Assembly: GCA_017354895.1 (NCBI GenBank)
Contig: CP071496.1
Span: 3,534,001 to 3,598,000, forward strand
Length of the DNA stretch: 64,000 nt
Origin: Podospora comata
Lineage: Eukaryota; Ascomycota; Sordariomycetes; Sordariales; Podosporaceae
Direction of reading: 5' to 3'
Shown in pieces: positions 22,679 through 33,473 of the stretch. How positions within the stretch are numbered: the first letter of the stretch is position 1; each line of letters begins with the position of its first letter. The translations under genes and the position numbers were made by a program. The notes under the pieces were generated by a model, which saw nothing but the letters and a program-made list of their open reading frames with translations, made no database searches and was not told the DNA's origin.

Positions 22679-23215
22679 GCGGTGCAAGCTGCTCTTGATG
22701 GTGAAGCACTAATATAGGTAGCGTACTTTTGTCAAGTAGGCAGTAGGTGGAGAAAGTCAAAACGAAAAAGAGACCAACAATCGAGGATTAAATACGGATC
22801 GGGGTGGTTGTGGTTGTGGTGGTCGTGCGTGTTGTGTACCTGCTTTTTGGTACGAAGGTTCCTGAAGCTGCCAGGGCGGGAATACCTGTCTAAGCACTAA
22901 GAATAGGGATGGTTTATTCCCACCAAGCTTTTCGGGCGGAGTTCGGCACGCTTTGTCTTTCCCAGTTCGTGCCTGGACCGCTGTTTGTTTCGCGAAAACA
23001 ATCAGCATGCCTTTCTCTTGGGCACGACAGCCACTCTCCTTCCTTATTTCTGCGGGCTATGTGTCATCGATTCCCCGCCGACGCCAAACACCACGATTTG
23101 AGTGGGTGAGTGGCTTCCTGGGTACCACCAGCGGAGCAAGTTGCCCGATGTTCATGCACTCTGCCATGTGAAGATGAGGCCCAGGGGCTAGCACCGATGA
23201 CATCATATACTTGAG

Positions 23216-23223
23216 TGACGTCA
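23216..23223. promoter_or_regulatory. second CRE palindrome TGACGTCA in the divergent promoter
   Basis: Exact 8-bp CRE about 420 nt upstream of the hydrolase ATG. Together with the site at 22671 it makes two perfect copies in one kilobase. Confidence 0.55.
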
Positions 23224-23645
23224 GAGCGCAGTTTAGCATTTATTTTTTTGAGCTGAACCACAACAGCAACCCGAGTCACATGATTTGCCAAGGCTGGAGG
23301 CTGGGAGGCGTCAACGGTGCCCCGCTATTTGCACAGAAGGCCCAGCCAATTATGGATATGCATTTACATGGACCCCGGATTTCTGGAATGACATCAACAG
23401 CTCTTGGCCAGGCAGCTAGCTGTTGTCAGTGCTGTTAGAGGCTTGATAGCTGACGCCCTTCAGCGGCACTGCTTTTTGCTACTCCCATAATTTTATCATC
23501 GAGCTGTCATTGACTGTTTTCTCCCACTGTTTCAGTAATTAGCAACTGATGAAACCCACACTTGTGCTATCCAGCGCGCCAAGAGCTGTCAAAGCTGTCC
23601 CGAACCATTGACCCCTGTCATCCATATCAACGACATCCATCCACC

Positions 23646-24764
23646 ATGTCCAAGATCCCCACCGTTGACGGCATTCCCATCCCCAACATCAACCTCACCG
23701 GCACACCGGCCCAGACACCCCAACCGACCGAGGAGGACAAAAAACCGTTAGAAACCGCCAAAGATGCCGTTGGATCACCCCCGTCCCGCACCTGGCTCAA
23801 AATATCGGCCAATTGGTGGAGGTCGCTGCAGTACATTGGCATGTCACTGCACTTCCTGGCCAACCCGAAGCCTCCAAGCCCGGCCTTCACCCATACCATT
23901 CCCTCTACCATCTCCGCCAAGAAGGGCAACTTGACCCTTCATTTTTACACCCCTGAAGGGTATGACAAGCGAAAAAAGACCAACCAGCTCTTCCCCGCCG
24001 TTATCAATTTCCACGGCGGAGGCTTCACCATCGGCGCCCCCACCGACGACGCTCGCTTCGCCCGCTTTGTTCTCGAAGAATGCAAGGCTGTCTATGTATC
24101 AGTCGAGTATCGTCTCAGCCCAGAGTACCCCTTCCCGGTAGCAGTCCAAGACGGCGCCGACGCCCTTCTCTACCTCATCCGTCACGGCCCTGAGCTATAC
24201 ATTGACCCTCACAAGCTCGCCACATCTGGCTTCTCGGCCGGTGGAAACATCGCCATAACATCTACCATTTGCTTGTCTGAGCACCTCAAGACTCTGTCCG
24301 TGCCAGTCCCGCCGCATAACATCCGCGCCATCGCGACCTGGTACCCCATCTGCGATTACACCGAGTCCCGCGAGGTCAAGCGCGCGAGATGTGTGCGGCC
24401 GGACCAAACCCTTCCTGCGAACCTCACGTCGCTGTTTGACGCCTCGTATCTTTACCCTTCTGGAGTTAGCCTCGCCAGTCCGATATTATCGCCTACCAAG
24501 GCTTCCGACACACTGTTGAAGGAGGCGATTCCCGAAACGGTTATTTTCTACACGTGCGAGTGGGATATGCTCCAGTATGAAGGGGAGGAATTGGCCAAGA
24601 GACTGGGGAGAGCGCCGATAAACAAGACGGTCAAACACAAGATGATCCCTGGGGTGCCGCATGCGTGGGATAAATCGCCTGACCCGACCAAGCCGGCGGC
24701 GGGCTCGGAGGAATTGTACAAGGAGTGCTGTGTGTATCTGAAGGAGGTGTTCAATGGGAACTGA
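23646..24764 (+). CDS. alpha/beta-hydrolase (HSL-type), candidate ergosteryl-Asp hydrolase, 372 aa
   Basis: Single exon. The ATG at 23646 sits in a CACCATG context and opens MSKIPTVDGIP; the frame also extends 28 codons upstream but without a better start. It has the hormone-sensitive-lipase-type features: oxyanion motif HGGGF (about residue 122), nucleophile elbow GFSAGGN (Ser about 198), the acid in the CEWDMLQYEGE segment, and His in the PGVPHAWDK segment. There is no signal peptide, although a hydrophobic stretch at about 60-75 could associate with membrane. It hydrolyses an ester. The divergent position against erdS, with a shared promoter, makes it a candidate for the ErdH activity that removes aspartate from ergosteryl-Asp. 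That link is inference; a steryl or xenobiotic esterase is the alternative. Confidence 0.8.
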   Translation: MSKIPTVDGIPIPNINLTGTPAQTPQPTEEDKKPLETAKDAVGSPPSRTWLKISANWWRSLQYIGMSLHFLANPKPPSPAFTHTIPSTISAKKGNLTLHFYTPEGYDKRKKTNQLFPAVINFHGGGFTIGAPTDDARFARFVLEECKAVYVSVEYRLSPEYPFPVAVQDGADALLYLIRHGPELYIDPHKLATSGFSAGGNIAITSTICLSEHLKTLSVPVPPHNIRAIATWYPICDYTESREVKRARCVRPDQTLPANLTSLFDASYLYPSGVSLASPILSPTKASDTLLKEAIPETVIFYTCEWDMLQYEGEELAKRLGRAPINKTVKHKMIPGVPHAWDKSPDPTKPAAGSEELYKECCVYLKEVFNGN

Positions 24765-24940
24765 CTACCCTACACTAGGGAGTTGTAGGATAATAGTACA
24801 TACTAGATGGCGTTAGAGGAGGGGGTTGGCATGACAGGTGATGAATTGATGAGGGAGGTCTCATTCTTTTTGTAACTATAAACGAGTCTAATAGTTTTAC
24901 CAAACCATGTAATAACCACCATCCACCCAACCAAGCTCAC

Positions 24941-25381
24941 TTAGTACGGATCAATCGTCCCACACCACTTTGCATTCACGTCATCGAACCCCCACGTCTT
25001 CTCGTACTGCTGCTCGTAGGTGAAGCCTGCCCTGCCGAATCCACAATTTACTCCGATGTCGACCCAGGCGTCATAGATTTGGTCCCAGAGGCAGCCCTGG
25101 GGGCGCCGCTGGTCTGAATCACAGATGTAAGCGCGGGTGTTGTTGTATACCCACGACATTTTGGTCCAGGGGGTCACGATGCCGCGGCAGTAGCCTATTA
25201 GGGAGCGGGCGGCGACTATCATGGAGGGGATGTCGAGGATGGTGTCCTTGCAGCCGATTTCGTAGCGGAGGGGGCGGGGGATGGGCGTGGTGTTTGGGGT
25301 GGAGGTGGGAGTTGGGGGGAAGGTGCTGGCGGTGGAGAGGGCAACTGTCGCGGGGATGAGAAGAAGCAGGAGGAGGTTCAT
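24941..25381 (-). CDS. small secreted Cys-containing protein, 146 aa
   Basis: Single-exon frame opening MNLLLLLLIPATVALSTAS, a clear signal peptide. A Pro/Thr-rich linker follows, then a compact domain (about 40-146) with six cysteines: RYEIGCKDTILDIPSM, GYCRG, YICDSD, GCLWDQ, VNCGFG and KWCGTIDPY. The Cys spacing suggests three disulfides. It looks like a fungal small secreted or effector-like protein; I cannot name the family. Confidence 0.7.
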   Translation of the reverse strand: MNLLLLLLIPATVALSTASTFPPTPTSTPNTTPIPRPLRYEIGCKDTILDIPSMIVAARSLIGYCRGIVTPWTKMSWVYNNTRAYICDSDQRRPQGCLWDQIYDAWVDIGVNCGFGRAGFTYEQQYEKTWGFDDVNAKWCGTIDPY

Positions 25382-26004
25382 GGTTGGCGGTTTGTCTTGT
25401 CTGATGGGACAAGGTAGAATGTCCGATGTTTGGTGGTTTTCAGAATTCGGGCGGAATTATTCATGTAGGTGCTAGGAGTTGAAGGTAACAGGATTGGGGA
25501 AAGATGTTGAATGCGGGCTCGCCACGATGTGCGAGGTTACCCATTGCCACGCCCGCATAGCTGCTCAAGCCCGAAACGGGTGTACTTTCCTTCATGATGG
25601 ACACAAGACTGCACAATGTAACTTCAGCTCCAGAAAAACAAGGGAGAGCGCAACAACTGCCTCAAATGATCGCTGTTTATACTTCCCAAGCTACTCGCTA
25701 ACTGCGCCATACTGGATATCCTGCCTCCTTATTAGCCATGCTAGGGACAGTTTGGAGATATCAAACATTCATTATATACCTATCCTAAAGGATAAATTGA
25801 AAAGCCTTGAGATATAGTTTTAAGGGTTTGAAAGATAAGGTGGTTAGGACCCCTCAAATGATGGGTTTAGTGCATACCTTACCTATGATTTTATTTAAGA
25901 CGCACCTGAGTATTGGTTGAATCAAAACAAGACATAAATTTTCAACGCTATCGGCTCAGTAAAGCATGCATCATACGGTACAAAAAAAGCGAAATACAAA
26001 ACCC
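25382..26004. other. intergenic
   Basis: Upstream of the small secreted protein and downstream of the RBR gene. Locally AT-rich near 25730-25900. No gene supported. Confidence 0.4.
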
Positions 26005-29000
26005 TCAATCTATGGCAACCGCTGCTACCCTCTCCACAACATCCTCCATAACCTCATCGTCTTCCTCATCGCCGTAATCCTCATATTCCCTTCCATTGTA
26101 CCATCCGCCGTGCTCCTCCGACATGTGGTTGTAAATCTCATGGCGATCCACTTCCTCGCCACACTTGAAACACCAATGCGTGTTGCAACCACTGACAACA
26201 CACGTCATGTGATCACATCCAGAAGTCTTTTGTGTCCCTACACCACACCCTGGACATGGCTTGAAGTCAAACACTTCGGTTGTGAGTGTGCAGTCCTCGC
26301 ACTTCCAGTTCTCGACGTCGACTGGTGCTCCGGCGGCACAAACCCTTTCCATGTACCTCTTGGCTGAGCTGCAGGAGGAACACCAGGCGAAGATCCAGCT
26401 GCCGGTCTCCTCGACTGCATTCTTTAGCCCCTCCAAGTATCTCACACCCTCCGGCAACTTGACCTTCGTCGAAGGCTGTCTGCGGCAGAACGGGCAGCTG
26501 AGAGCAGCGACGTTGATGATCTTGCCGACTCGATTGATGCCGTACCACGAGTCGGCACAATCGCCGCAGATCAGCTCGCCACATCCCTTCCGACCGCAGG
26601 CCAAACGGAGATCCTTCTTCCTGTGGTCGCTGAAGCAGAGAGAGCAAGTTCCAGCCTGGACCCGACGCGAGTCGACCCATCCCTTCACGGCCTTGACAAG
26701 CTCATCAACATTGTGCACCTTCTTGCCTCGGGCCTTCAAAGCCACCTTGTCAGAAGCGGGCAAGACCTGCACCTTGTCCGCAAAGTGCTCTCTTCCGTGG
26801 GCCAAATTGGAAACGATAAAGAACACCGACCTGCCACCGAAGACGACGTTTGCCGGGATCATATCGTCGTCATTCTTGACGAGCCAACCCTTGCCGTTCT
26901 CGTTGGCGAGCGTCCGAATGCTGAGCTCCACCTCCTCGATACGATTCTTTTTGCCACCTTCGCAGGGAGCGCAGATGAATGAGCTCTCATCGAAGCCATC
27001 AGGCCGGTACTCGGCAGGCCATATCACCTTGTTGGCACAAATCGAACAGCTGACGCACGGCGCAGTGGTCAGTTGATCGTACTTGGAATCTGACTTCGAG
27101 ACAAAGCTCCTCTGCCGACAGAACCAGCATTTAGGCCGTACGTTGAGCTGGTTGGGGAAGTAGACCACATACTGGGCCCGGCAGTCGTTCATGGAACACT
27201 CCACCCAGCTGATTTCGGTGGCGCTATTGTCGTCCTTGGAGATGTTATCGTGTACCGTTCGATGGGCGCGCCCCCTGTCGGTATCTTCCCTGGCGCTGTG
27301 GCACAGACCACAGATTCCCTCGTCGCCCATGATGGTGACGGAGCGAGGAAACTGGCAAGACTTGCAGACAGCCACAGGGCCCATGTGAGCGCGTGCCTTC
27401 TCGGGCGTCCATCCTATTTTGGTAGGAACGATGGTGTCGAGATTCATCTCCAGAAGCTTGTAGCTCACCAAGCCCTCAAAGAGTTCGGCATCCTCCTTGC
27501 TGAGGACTGCACCTGGGCGCTTCTTGTTGGCCTCGAGCAAAAGGTTAAGACAGTTGGAGTTCCACGTCTCGGGAATATCAAGAGTGTTCCAGTTGTCCTT
27601 CATGAGGGAGAGCTCAGTAAATGCTGCGTCTTCCAGTGCCTTGATCCCCATCCTCAATGTGAGAGCAGCGACCAGGGCGGCCGGACGGAGGGCCAGCATG
27701 GTACCAGGCAGCACAGTATGCAGCAAAATTCTCCAAAACATCCTCTTGCGCTCTGCCTTGGCCAAAGCGAGCGGAATCCGGGGGAGCTCAGCTTCGCCCA
27801 GATCTTGAACATGGGCTGGGAGGTCGTCTTTGGAAGCCACAAACGTGAGCCGGGTCAGGACCTTTCCAAGTCGGCGCAGAATCCTGTAATCGCAAGATCG
27901 ACCAATCTCGAGTAGCTCGTCCCGAGTAAAGACCATATCTCGGCTGTCGTCGTCGTTCTCGCTCTTGCCAGCGAACCTGAGCGTTGGATCGAGAAACACG
28001 CAGGGGTACTTTTCACCATCTCCAACTTCTCTGATGATGCTGACAATTTCGCCCTTCATGTCGTACGACTCCTCCAGCCAGTTCTTCATCCGCGACTTTT
28101 GCTCGGCGTCGGGTATCCTATCAACGTGGAACCCAAACTTGGTGATAAGTCCGTCTCTGACGGGGTTGGACCGGTCGTTGCAGACTGATCTCCATAGAGT
28201 GCCGAACACAGGATTGAGGGCCATGACGGTCACATCTGTCTCGATGATCTCCTGCAGCTGAGCACACACCAGGGTCCGGTATTCTTCGTCATCCATGTAT
28301 CTCTTTGCAAAGTCCTGGACCGCTCCACCGTTCCGGACATCGACAATCTTGGCGATGTCGCTCTCATTGACCCAGGCATTCGTGAGATTGCACCTGAGAG
28401 CCTCGGTAACGTCCTTGTTCGCGGAAACAGGAAGCCACCTGTTTCCGTTGATATCCGTCTCAGACTCCACCGTCTCGATGCCCTTCAGCGTCCCATACTG
28501 GTTCAAGTAGACCAGCTTCCGATCACCCCCCTGCCCCTTCTTCTCCGTGACAGCACCCAGCCAACCAAGCAAAATTCCCACCGTCAGCTGCGAGATATCT
28601 TCCGCCCTGGGCGACAAAGTGTCAAAACTGAAGCACCTCCCACCCGTGACCTGCGACAAGAACGAATACATGGCCGCCACCCCCAACCCAGCCCGGCTCT
28701 GGTCCACCCTGCACTTGTTCTTGAACGTCCTCGCCGTCACACAAAACACCTGCGCCCCGCTATGCCTGAGTTGCTCACAAGCCGAGACCCAATCCTTGAA
28801 CTTCTCCCCGCCCTCCACCTTCCCCAACGCCGCCTGCTCCAGCTCCCAAGCCTTGTTATCCAATATCCTCAAGTGGGGCGACTCATCCGCATACCAAATC
28901 ACCACCGTCTCCCTCTTGACCCCTTCCTTGGCATCTCTCCCCATGACTTCGCACGCCCAGTGCGCCCCCGTCTTGCCCGCCTCCGGCGTGGAGTAGCCCC

Positions 29001-29294
29001 CTTGGGCCTTTAGACGTTGAACCCACCCGAGGAGGTCTTTCTTGTCCTGGTCTTGGCCGAACCACCCACTGAACTCGGTGACCCTCACGTGGTCGTTGAC
29101 GTAGGCATGTTTCTCGGCGGACCACTCGACGCAGTCGTGGTCGCGGTAGGCGAGCACCCCGATGCGGGAGAAGGCACCGGTGAGGGTGGAGATGCGGACG
29201 ATGGACTGGAGGGAGGAGTGGAGGGAGACAAGGAAGGTGGTCATGGAGGCTGTGGCGTCGGTGATGATTAGGAGGTCATATACGAGGCTGTTGG

Positions 29295-29333
<39 letters not shown>

Positions 29334-29385
29334 CGGTGGCTGCCGCCGCCGCTGCAGGCGTGGCAGTGTTGTGGATGGTAGCCAT
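26005..29385 (-). CDS. VWA plus RING-between-RING protein, putative E3 ubiquitin ligase, about 1126 aa
   Basis: One uninterrupted frame; an upstream in-frame ATG at 29412 adds 9 residues. A poly-Asn run at about 18-30 is encoded by a GTT/AAC microsatellite. A von Willebrand A domain follows (about 35-270; LLIITDATASM gives the DxSxS-like start, with T in place of the first Ser). The C-terminal third holds several CxxC zinc clusters. It ends in a RING1 (about 914-967), an IBR-like segment, and a RING2/Rcat with CPGCGVGTQKTSGCDHMTC, where the GC cysteine (about 1057) matches the catalytic Cys of RBR ligases. The tail is acidic. This order suggests a thioester-forming ubiquitin ligase with a VWA protein-binding head. 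Cytoplasmic, no signal peptide. The target is unknown. Confidence 0.8.
29290..29334. repeat. GTT trinucleotide microsatellite encoding poly-Asn
   Basis: About 12-14 GTT units on the plus strand, read as AAC codons in the minus-strand VWA-RBR gene. The repeat is coding and probably length-variable between strains. Confidence 0.9.
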
Positions 29386-29412
29386 TGTGGACGTTGGGAT
29401 AAAACGAAGCAA

Positions 29413-30028
29413 GAGAAGAAAGAAGAAGGATAGGAGGTGGAATTCTTATGATTTATCCATCTAGGACCTATCTACAGAGACGTGATGCGTGTGATGGGTG
29501 CCCCCGACCCCGGGCCACCTCATTCGGCGAGGACAGTGAGGACGGCAGGCGCCAACAGGCCGGGTGAGTCAAAATAAGCGTTGCTCCCCGGCCACGGCAG
29601 TGCTGACAGTGCCGCCCGAGCACATCGCCAAGACCGCCGTGGTAGGGTGCTTCAGGGGCTTTAGCGCTTACACGCCAGGCTTGACACAAAGCCCATGAAG
29701 ATCATGACCATGACTGGGCATCCCAGGTAGGTAGGCAATGTCGAGTGCACAGCGCGGCCATGGACGTAGAGGTTAGCAACGCAACAGATGCGTTGGAAAT
29801 ATCTTGAATTAAGCTAAGATCATGTAGTAGGTGGCATGCATTGCGTCCGAACGCCCAGAATATGCCACGGATGCAGGTACGTCTAGAAAGTAGTAAAATG
29901 GTATCTAAAGAGACAAAAGGAATGAAAAGACAAAGAATCCAATGGAACTCGTTACCAAAACTCGCTGAACAAAACACTAGGTACCCTCCCGAATTTGCAG
30001 AATGCCCCGTTGCACCATCATGACGTGG
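29413..30028. other. intergenic
   Basis: Promoter of the VWA-RBR gene and 3' flank of the rhodopsin-fold gene. Nothing else supported. Confidence 0.4.
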
Positions 30029-31396
30029 TTAGTCTGCTGACTGCTTGAAATCCGTGTGCACCCTGATTCCCTTCAAGGGAACCTCGTCTCCACTCATGCT
30101 CTCACTGTCCCCCTGTTTCCCTGGTCGACTCGTTACCGTATAAGCATAGCCATGATCCGGCCGCAACCCAGTATCGTCGCGGGTGAGCGTCGCCGTCCTT
30201 CCAGTGTCGAGTGCCGTCTCGCTGATATTTGAGTCGTCGGGCAGACGGTAAAAGGCTCTGTCGCCGTCTTTGCGCAGCTCGCTGCCAGACTCAGTCCGGT
30301 CGCTGACTGACCCCGTCGACTTCATGTTGCCTCCACCAGTGCCGCCGAAGTTATTCTTGGAGGAAAAGCCGTTCTTGCTTCCGCTGCTGCTGCCGCCTGT
30401 GATGAGGGATCCCGAGATGCCCATCCTTGTCAAGATCAGGCTCATGATGGGGGCGAGGGTGGGCAGGTTTGCCGAGATGATGCCTGCAGACATTTCGATG
30501 GCGGTCCAGCCGACAGTCGGTGCGAGGGAGTACGATGGGTCGTCGTTGGTGTAGGTGAAAAGCACCGTGGTTCGGTACGCCGAGGCAAAAACGACGCTGG
30601 GGTTGAGATTGAGGTTAGGGAATGGCACGGGAAGCCTGGTGAGCAGAGGGCTGGAAAACTCACAAGAAACCCAAGCAGAAAGCCACCGTCACACCAATCT
30701 TTTCAGACTGCCGCAGCTGCAGCTTCCACACCTGAGGGATAGGCAGCACGAGAATGGCAATGTCAGACACAATGGTGGAGATGGCGTTGGCGATCCACGT
30801 CCCAACCTGGTTGATGCAGCGGCCTGGCAGGTGCGGATACCACAGCTTTTCGACAGGAACACAGATGAAGATGAAGAGGAAGGTGATGGTGATGACCCAG
30901 GCGATAATGAAGGCGCTGATGCCCCAGGCCATCTTCTTGAAGTAAGGGAAGCGAAAGATGCGGTAGTACATGAAGAGAATGGCCATCTTGGTGAAGACGA
31001 GGTTGAAGGCGTATAAAATCTCGGCGACGACGAGGAACTTGGCCATGAGGACAATCTTTTCCATGGGAACTTTGTCGGCGTGAATGCCCATGCCGGCCGA
31101 ATACATGGCAAAGATGAAGCCAACCGTGACAAAGTTCCATAACTGCCAGCCGAGCCTTGTTAGAAATTGTAAAAGACATGAGCGGCGCTGGCACAAACCT
31201 GAGAAAACACAATCATCCAATCATCCCACCACAGCTTTTGGGCCTTGATATATCGAGCCCAGAGGCGCAGGAGGACTGAGACGGTGGAAAGAACCGTGAC
31301 CGACACGACGGTAGCGAGAGTCCATGGCTGCAGGTTGTCAGGGTCGTAACCCGGGATGCCGGGCAGGACGGACTTGGAATCATCGGAATCTGCCAT
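30029..31396 (-). CDS. rhodopsin-fold integral membrane protein (PTH11/SAT4-like), 414 aa
   Basis: Three exons: 31396-31199, 31142-30664 and 30596-30029. Both introns keep frame; the first ends in GGCAG and the second has a GTGAGT donor and CCCCAG acceptor. The product shows seven hydrophobic helices and the family landmarks: LRLWARY then LWWDDWMI after helix 2, Y..G.G.H after helix 3, FTKMAILFMYYRIF in helix 4, and C.....W....PGRCIN before helix 5. A Gly/Ser-rich cytoplasmic tail of about 130 residues follows. This is the fungal 'Rhodopsin domain' family that includes PTH11-like receptors, although no CFEM domain precedes it. Plasma-membrane receptor role inferred. Confidence 0.85.
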
Positions 31397-33473
31397 GACT
31401 GGGAAGTGGTGACGCGATTTTCAGAAAACCTGGGGAAGAGAATAATGAGAGACTCCAGGTTTTGAGGATTCTGGGCGGCACAAAAACATGGTCGCGGCGT
31501 TTTTGAGTGTCAGGAGAAGTTTTGCTTTTTGGGGATGGGCAAGGGATTTGATGGGCATCGTGAGGTGCGCAGGTTGCATTGGACTCCTGTCGATCAACTG
31601 CATACGAGGCTAGTTCCCATTCGTAACATATTTTCTTCTGCTTCAGTTTCCTCACCCCACGCTAATCATTGTTCGCACCTTTTGATTTGATCATCCGTTT
31701 TTAGGGTGGACTCGACATCCCCGGGACCCTACCTAAGCCGGGGGGACGGGGCCGGGGGTGCAGTTCCCCGCAAGCCGGTTCGGCCTAGTCTCGGGTGTGG
31801 GAGGGAAGGTAGGTGGAGAAACGCTAACAAAAATTACTCAAGTGGTTCATTGCGCGCAGAAATGGGAGGATGGCTGTTATGCAACTTGCATTCGAGCTGG
31901 GTTCGGCCCATGCATATACCTAGGTAGGTATGGATGCATGTGCGGGAAACGCACCATGGCCACACTACCTTGCAATTCTCTCATAGCCACGGAGTACCTA
32001 GGTACCTTAGGTGCTTAGGTAAATATTCCGTATATTTTGATGTCAGAATACCAGCATCCATTGAAGAAGCCGTCGTTTGTTTCGTGGGGTACCCAGCTAA
32101 GGCTTCATTGGTGGGCCACTGATCGGCATTGGCCGACTGGTGGACTGAGGCGACTGGCGAAGGATTTGCTCACTTTACCTAGCCAGGCATAGTGTCACGT
32201 TTAGGAAATAATGGGCAAAGCGTCAGGGTCAGAGAAAACAAAATCCGCATCAAAGGCGTGAAGATCTTGACACAATTGAAGATATCGTGTGACATAACAA
32301 CATTGGGACCTCGATATCCTTTTATTGAAGTGATACCAGTGGTTCAATCTTGCTGTCTTGATGCGTAAGGAAGGCAAAGGTGGACATAAGACCCCTGTGG
32401 CAAACTCGGTAATTGTGTGATTCTGGACCGCATCCGCGCCGAGCAAAAAACCGAACCAGCTGCCAACGTAAGTAACGAGTTGAGCAGATGGCGAAGGGAT
32501 CATGAATCAACGCCGTGACCCTGAATCTGCCCTTATCGGAGATCTATCCGCAAGTAAGGGGGTGAATCTCTTCAAATGATACCTACTAACACCCATTTTC
32601 CTGCACCTTCACGTTGCCCATCAAAGGTGTGCTGTATAATGTCCCTCTGCTGATATACCTTCTACCGTCTCAGCGCCTCGACCCCCAGCGACAGCTTTAC
32701 CCCTATGCCCAAGTTCGCCACTGGTAGGTGCCCTATTGAAGGTATTAAGTGCGATTGCCACAGTCTCGGCAGGTGCTCATTCTCGACCATGAGTTCGGCA
32801 TCGAGCCGCCGAGCCTTCCAGACAGGCGTGCTAGGGAGAGTGATACAATAAGAAACATGCTTGATAAAAAGCCAGTATCCAAGTGTTTGTTTGGACGACG
32901 TCTAGGGATCTACGACCACATACTTGTCGAGAAGTTGCCTGGTAGCCGCGGCTGCCCCAATATTCCACGTCTCGTCGCTCTCCGAGACTGTGACCCAACA
33001 CCCTGCCGTATCTCTTCCCGTAGCCACAATTTGTAACTTTCCATCAACATCGGCCAACCCAAAGGACTGCTCCGACATGGTATATTTATCAAACTATCCC
33101 ATCCGGTCGTGGTATGCCATGCTACTCAACACTGTAATCAGGTAGGACTGTGCCAGACCAAGCAGGCGCGGATGTGCGAGGCAGACCGCATGCAAGTCAC
33201 ATCGGTCAAAATAGTCGAGAACCAGATGCAAAATTTCGTCGCAGCATGTGAGAAAAGGACTGAGGTGGTGGGTTATTCGACCCCATAGTAACTTTTCAAG
33301 CTTTTGGGACAGAAGATGATGGCTTGCAGAACTTAGTCGATACCTACGTGGGTGTTTTTGTCACCAATAGTGGGGTCATCCCGATAAGACAAGGTATATT
33401 ATATGTGTGATCTGTCTTGAATTCATGGCGATGAACACGAGGATTCTACATCATATCAACACCCCTTCAGACC
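31397..33473. other. 2 kb intergenic region with TAGGTA motifs
   Basis: Contains the rhodopsin-gene promoter, clusters of CCTAGGTA/TAGGTAGG motifs (31918-31932, 31994-32024) and a short coding-like frame on the minus strand described separately. No other gene supported. Confidence 0.4.
32902..33078 (-). CDS. possible small gene or exon, 58 codons
   Basis: ATG at 33078 preceded by a TGATAAATATA-type AT-rich element about 20 nt upstream, ending TAG at 32902. The product starts MSEQSFGLADVDGKLQIVAT and has a well-mixed composition with a CWVTVSESDETWNIGA segment. A GTATGT donor inside it (after ...LLDK) could link to a further exon, but I could not find a convincing partner. It may be a small protein, the first exon of a broken gene, or chance. 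Confidence 0.3.
   Translation of the reverse strand: MSEQSFGLADVDGKLQIVATGRDTAGCWVTVSESDETWNIGAAAATRQLLDKYVVVDP

Larger units (their letters stand above)
22631..23645. promoter_or_regulatory. shared intergenic promoter of erdS and the divergent hydrolase
   Basis: About 1 kb between two divergently transcribed genes. It contains two perfect TGACGTCA palindromes and two one-mismatch TGACATCA copies (23198-23205, 23389-23396), the binding sequence of ATF/CREB-type bZIP factors. No protein gene is supported inside it. Confidence 0.6.

Noticed and set aside
30660-31212. Several His/Ser-rich minus frames
   Set aside because: Shadows of exon 2 of the rhodopsin-fold gene.
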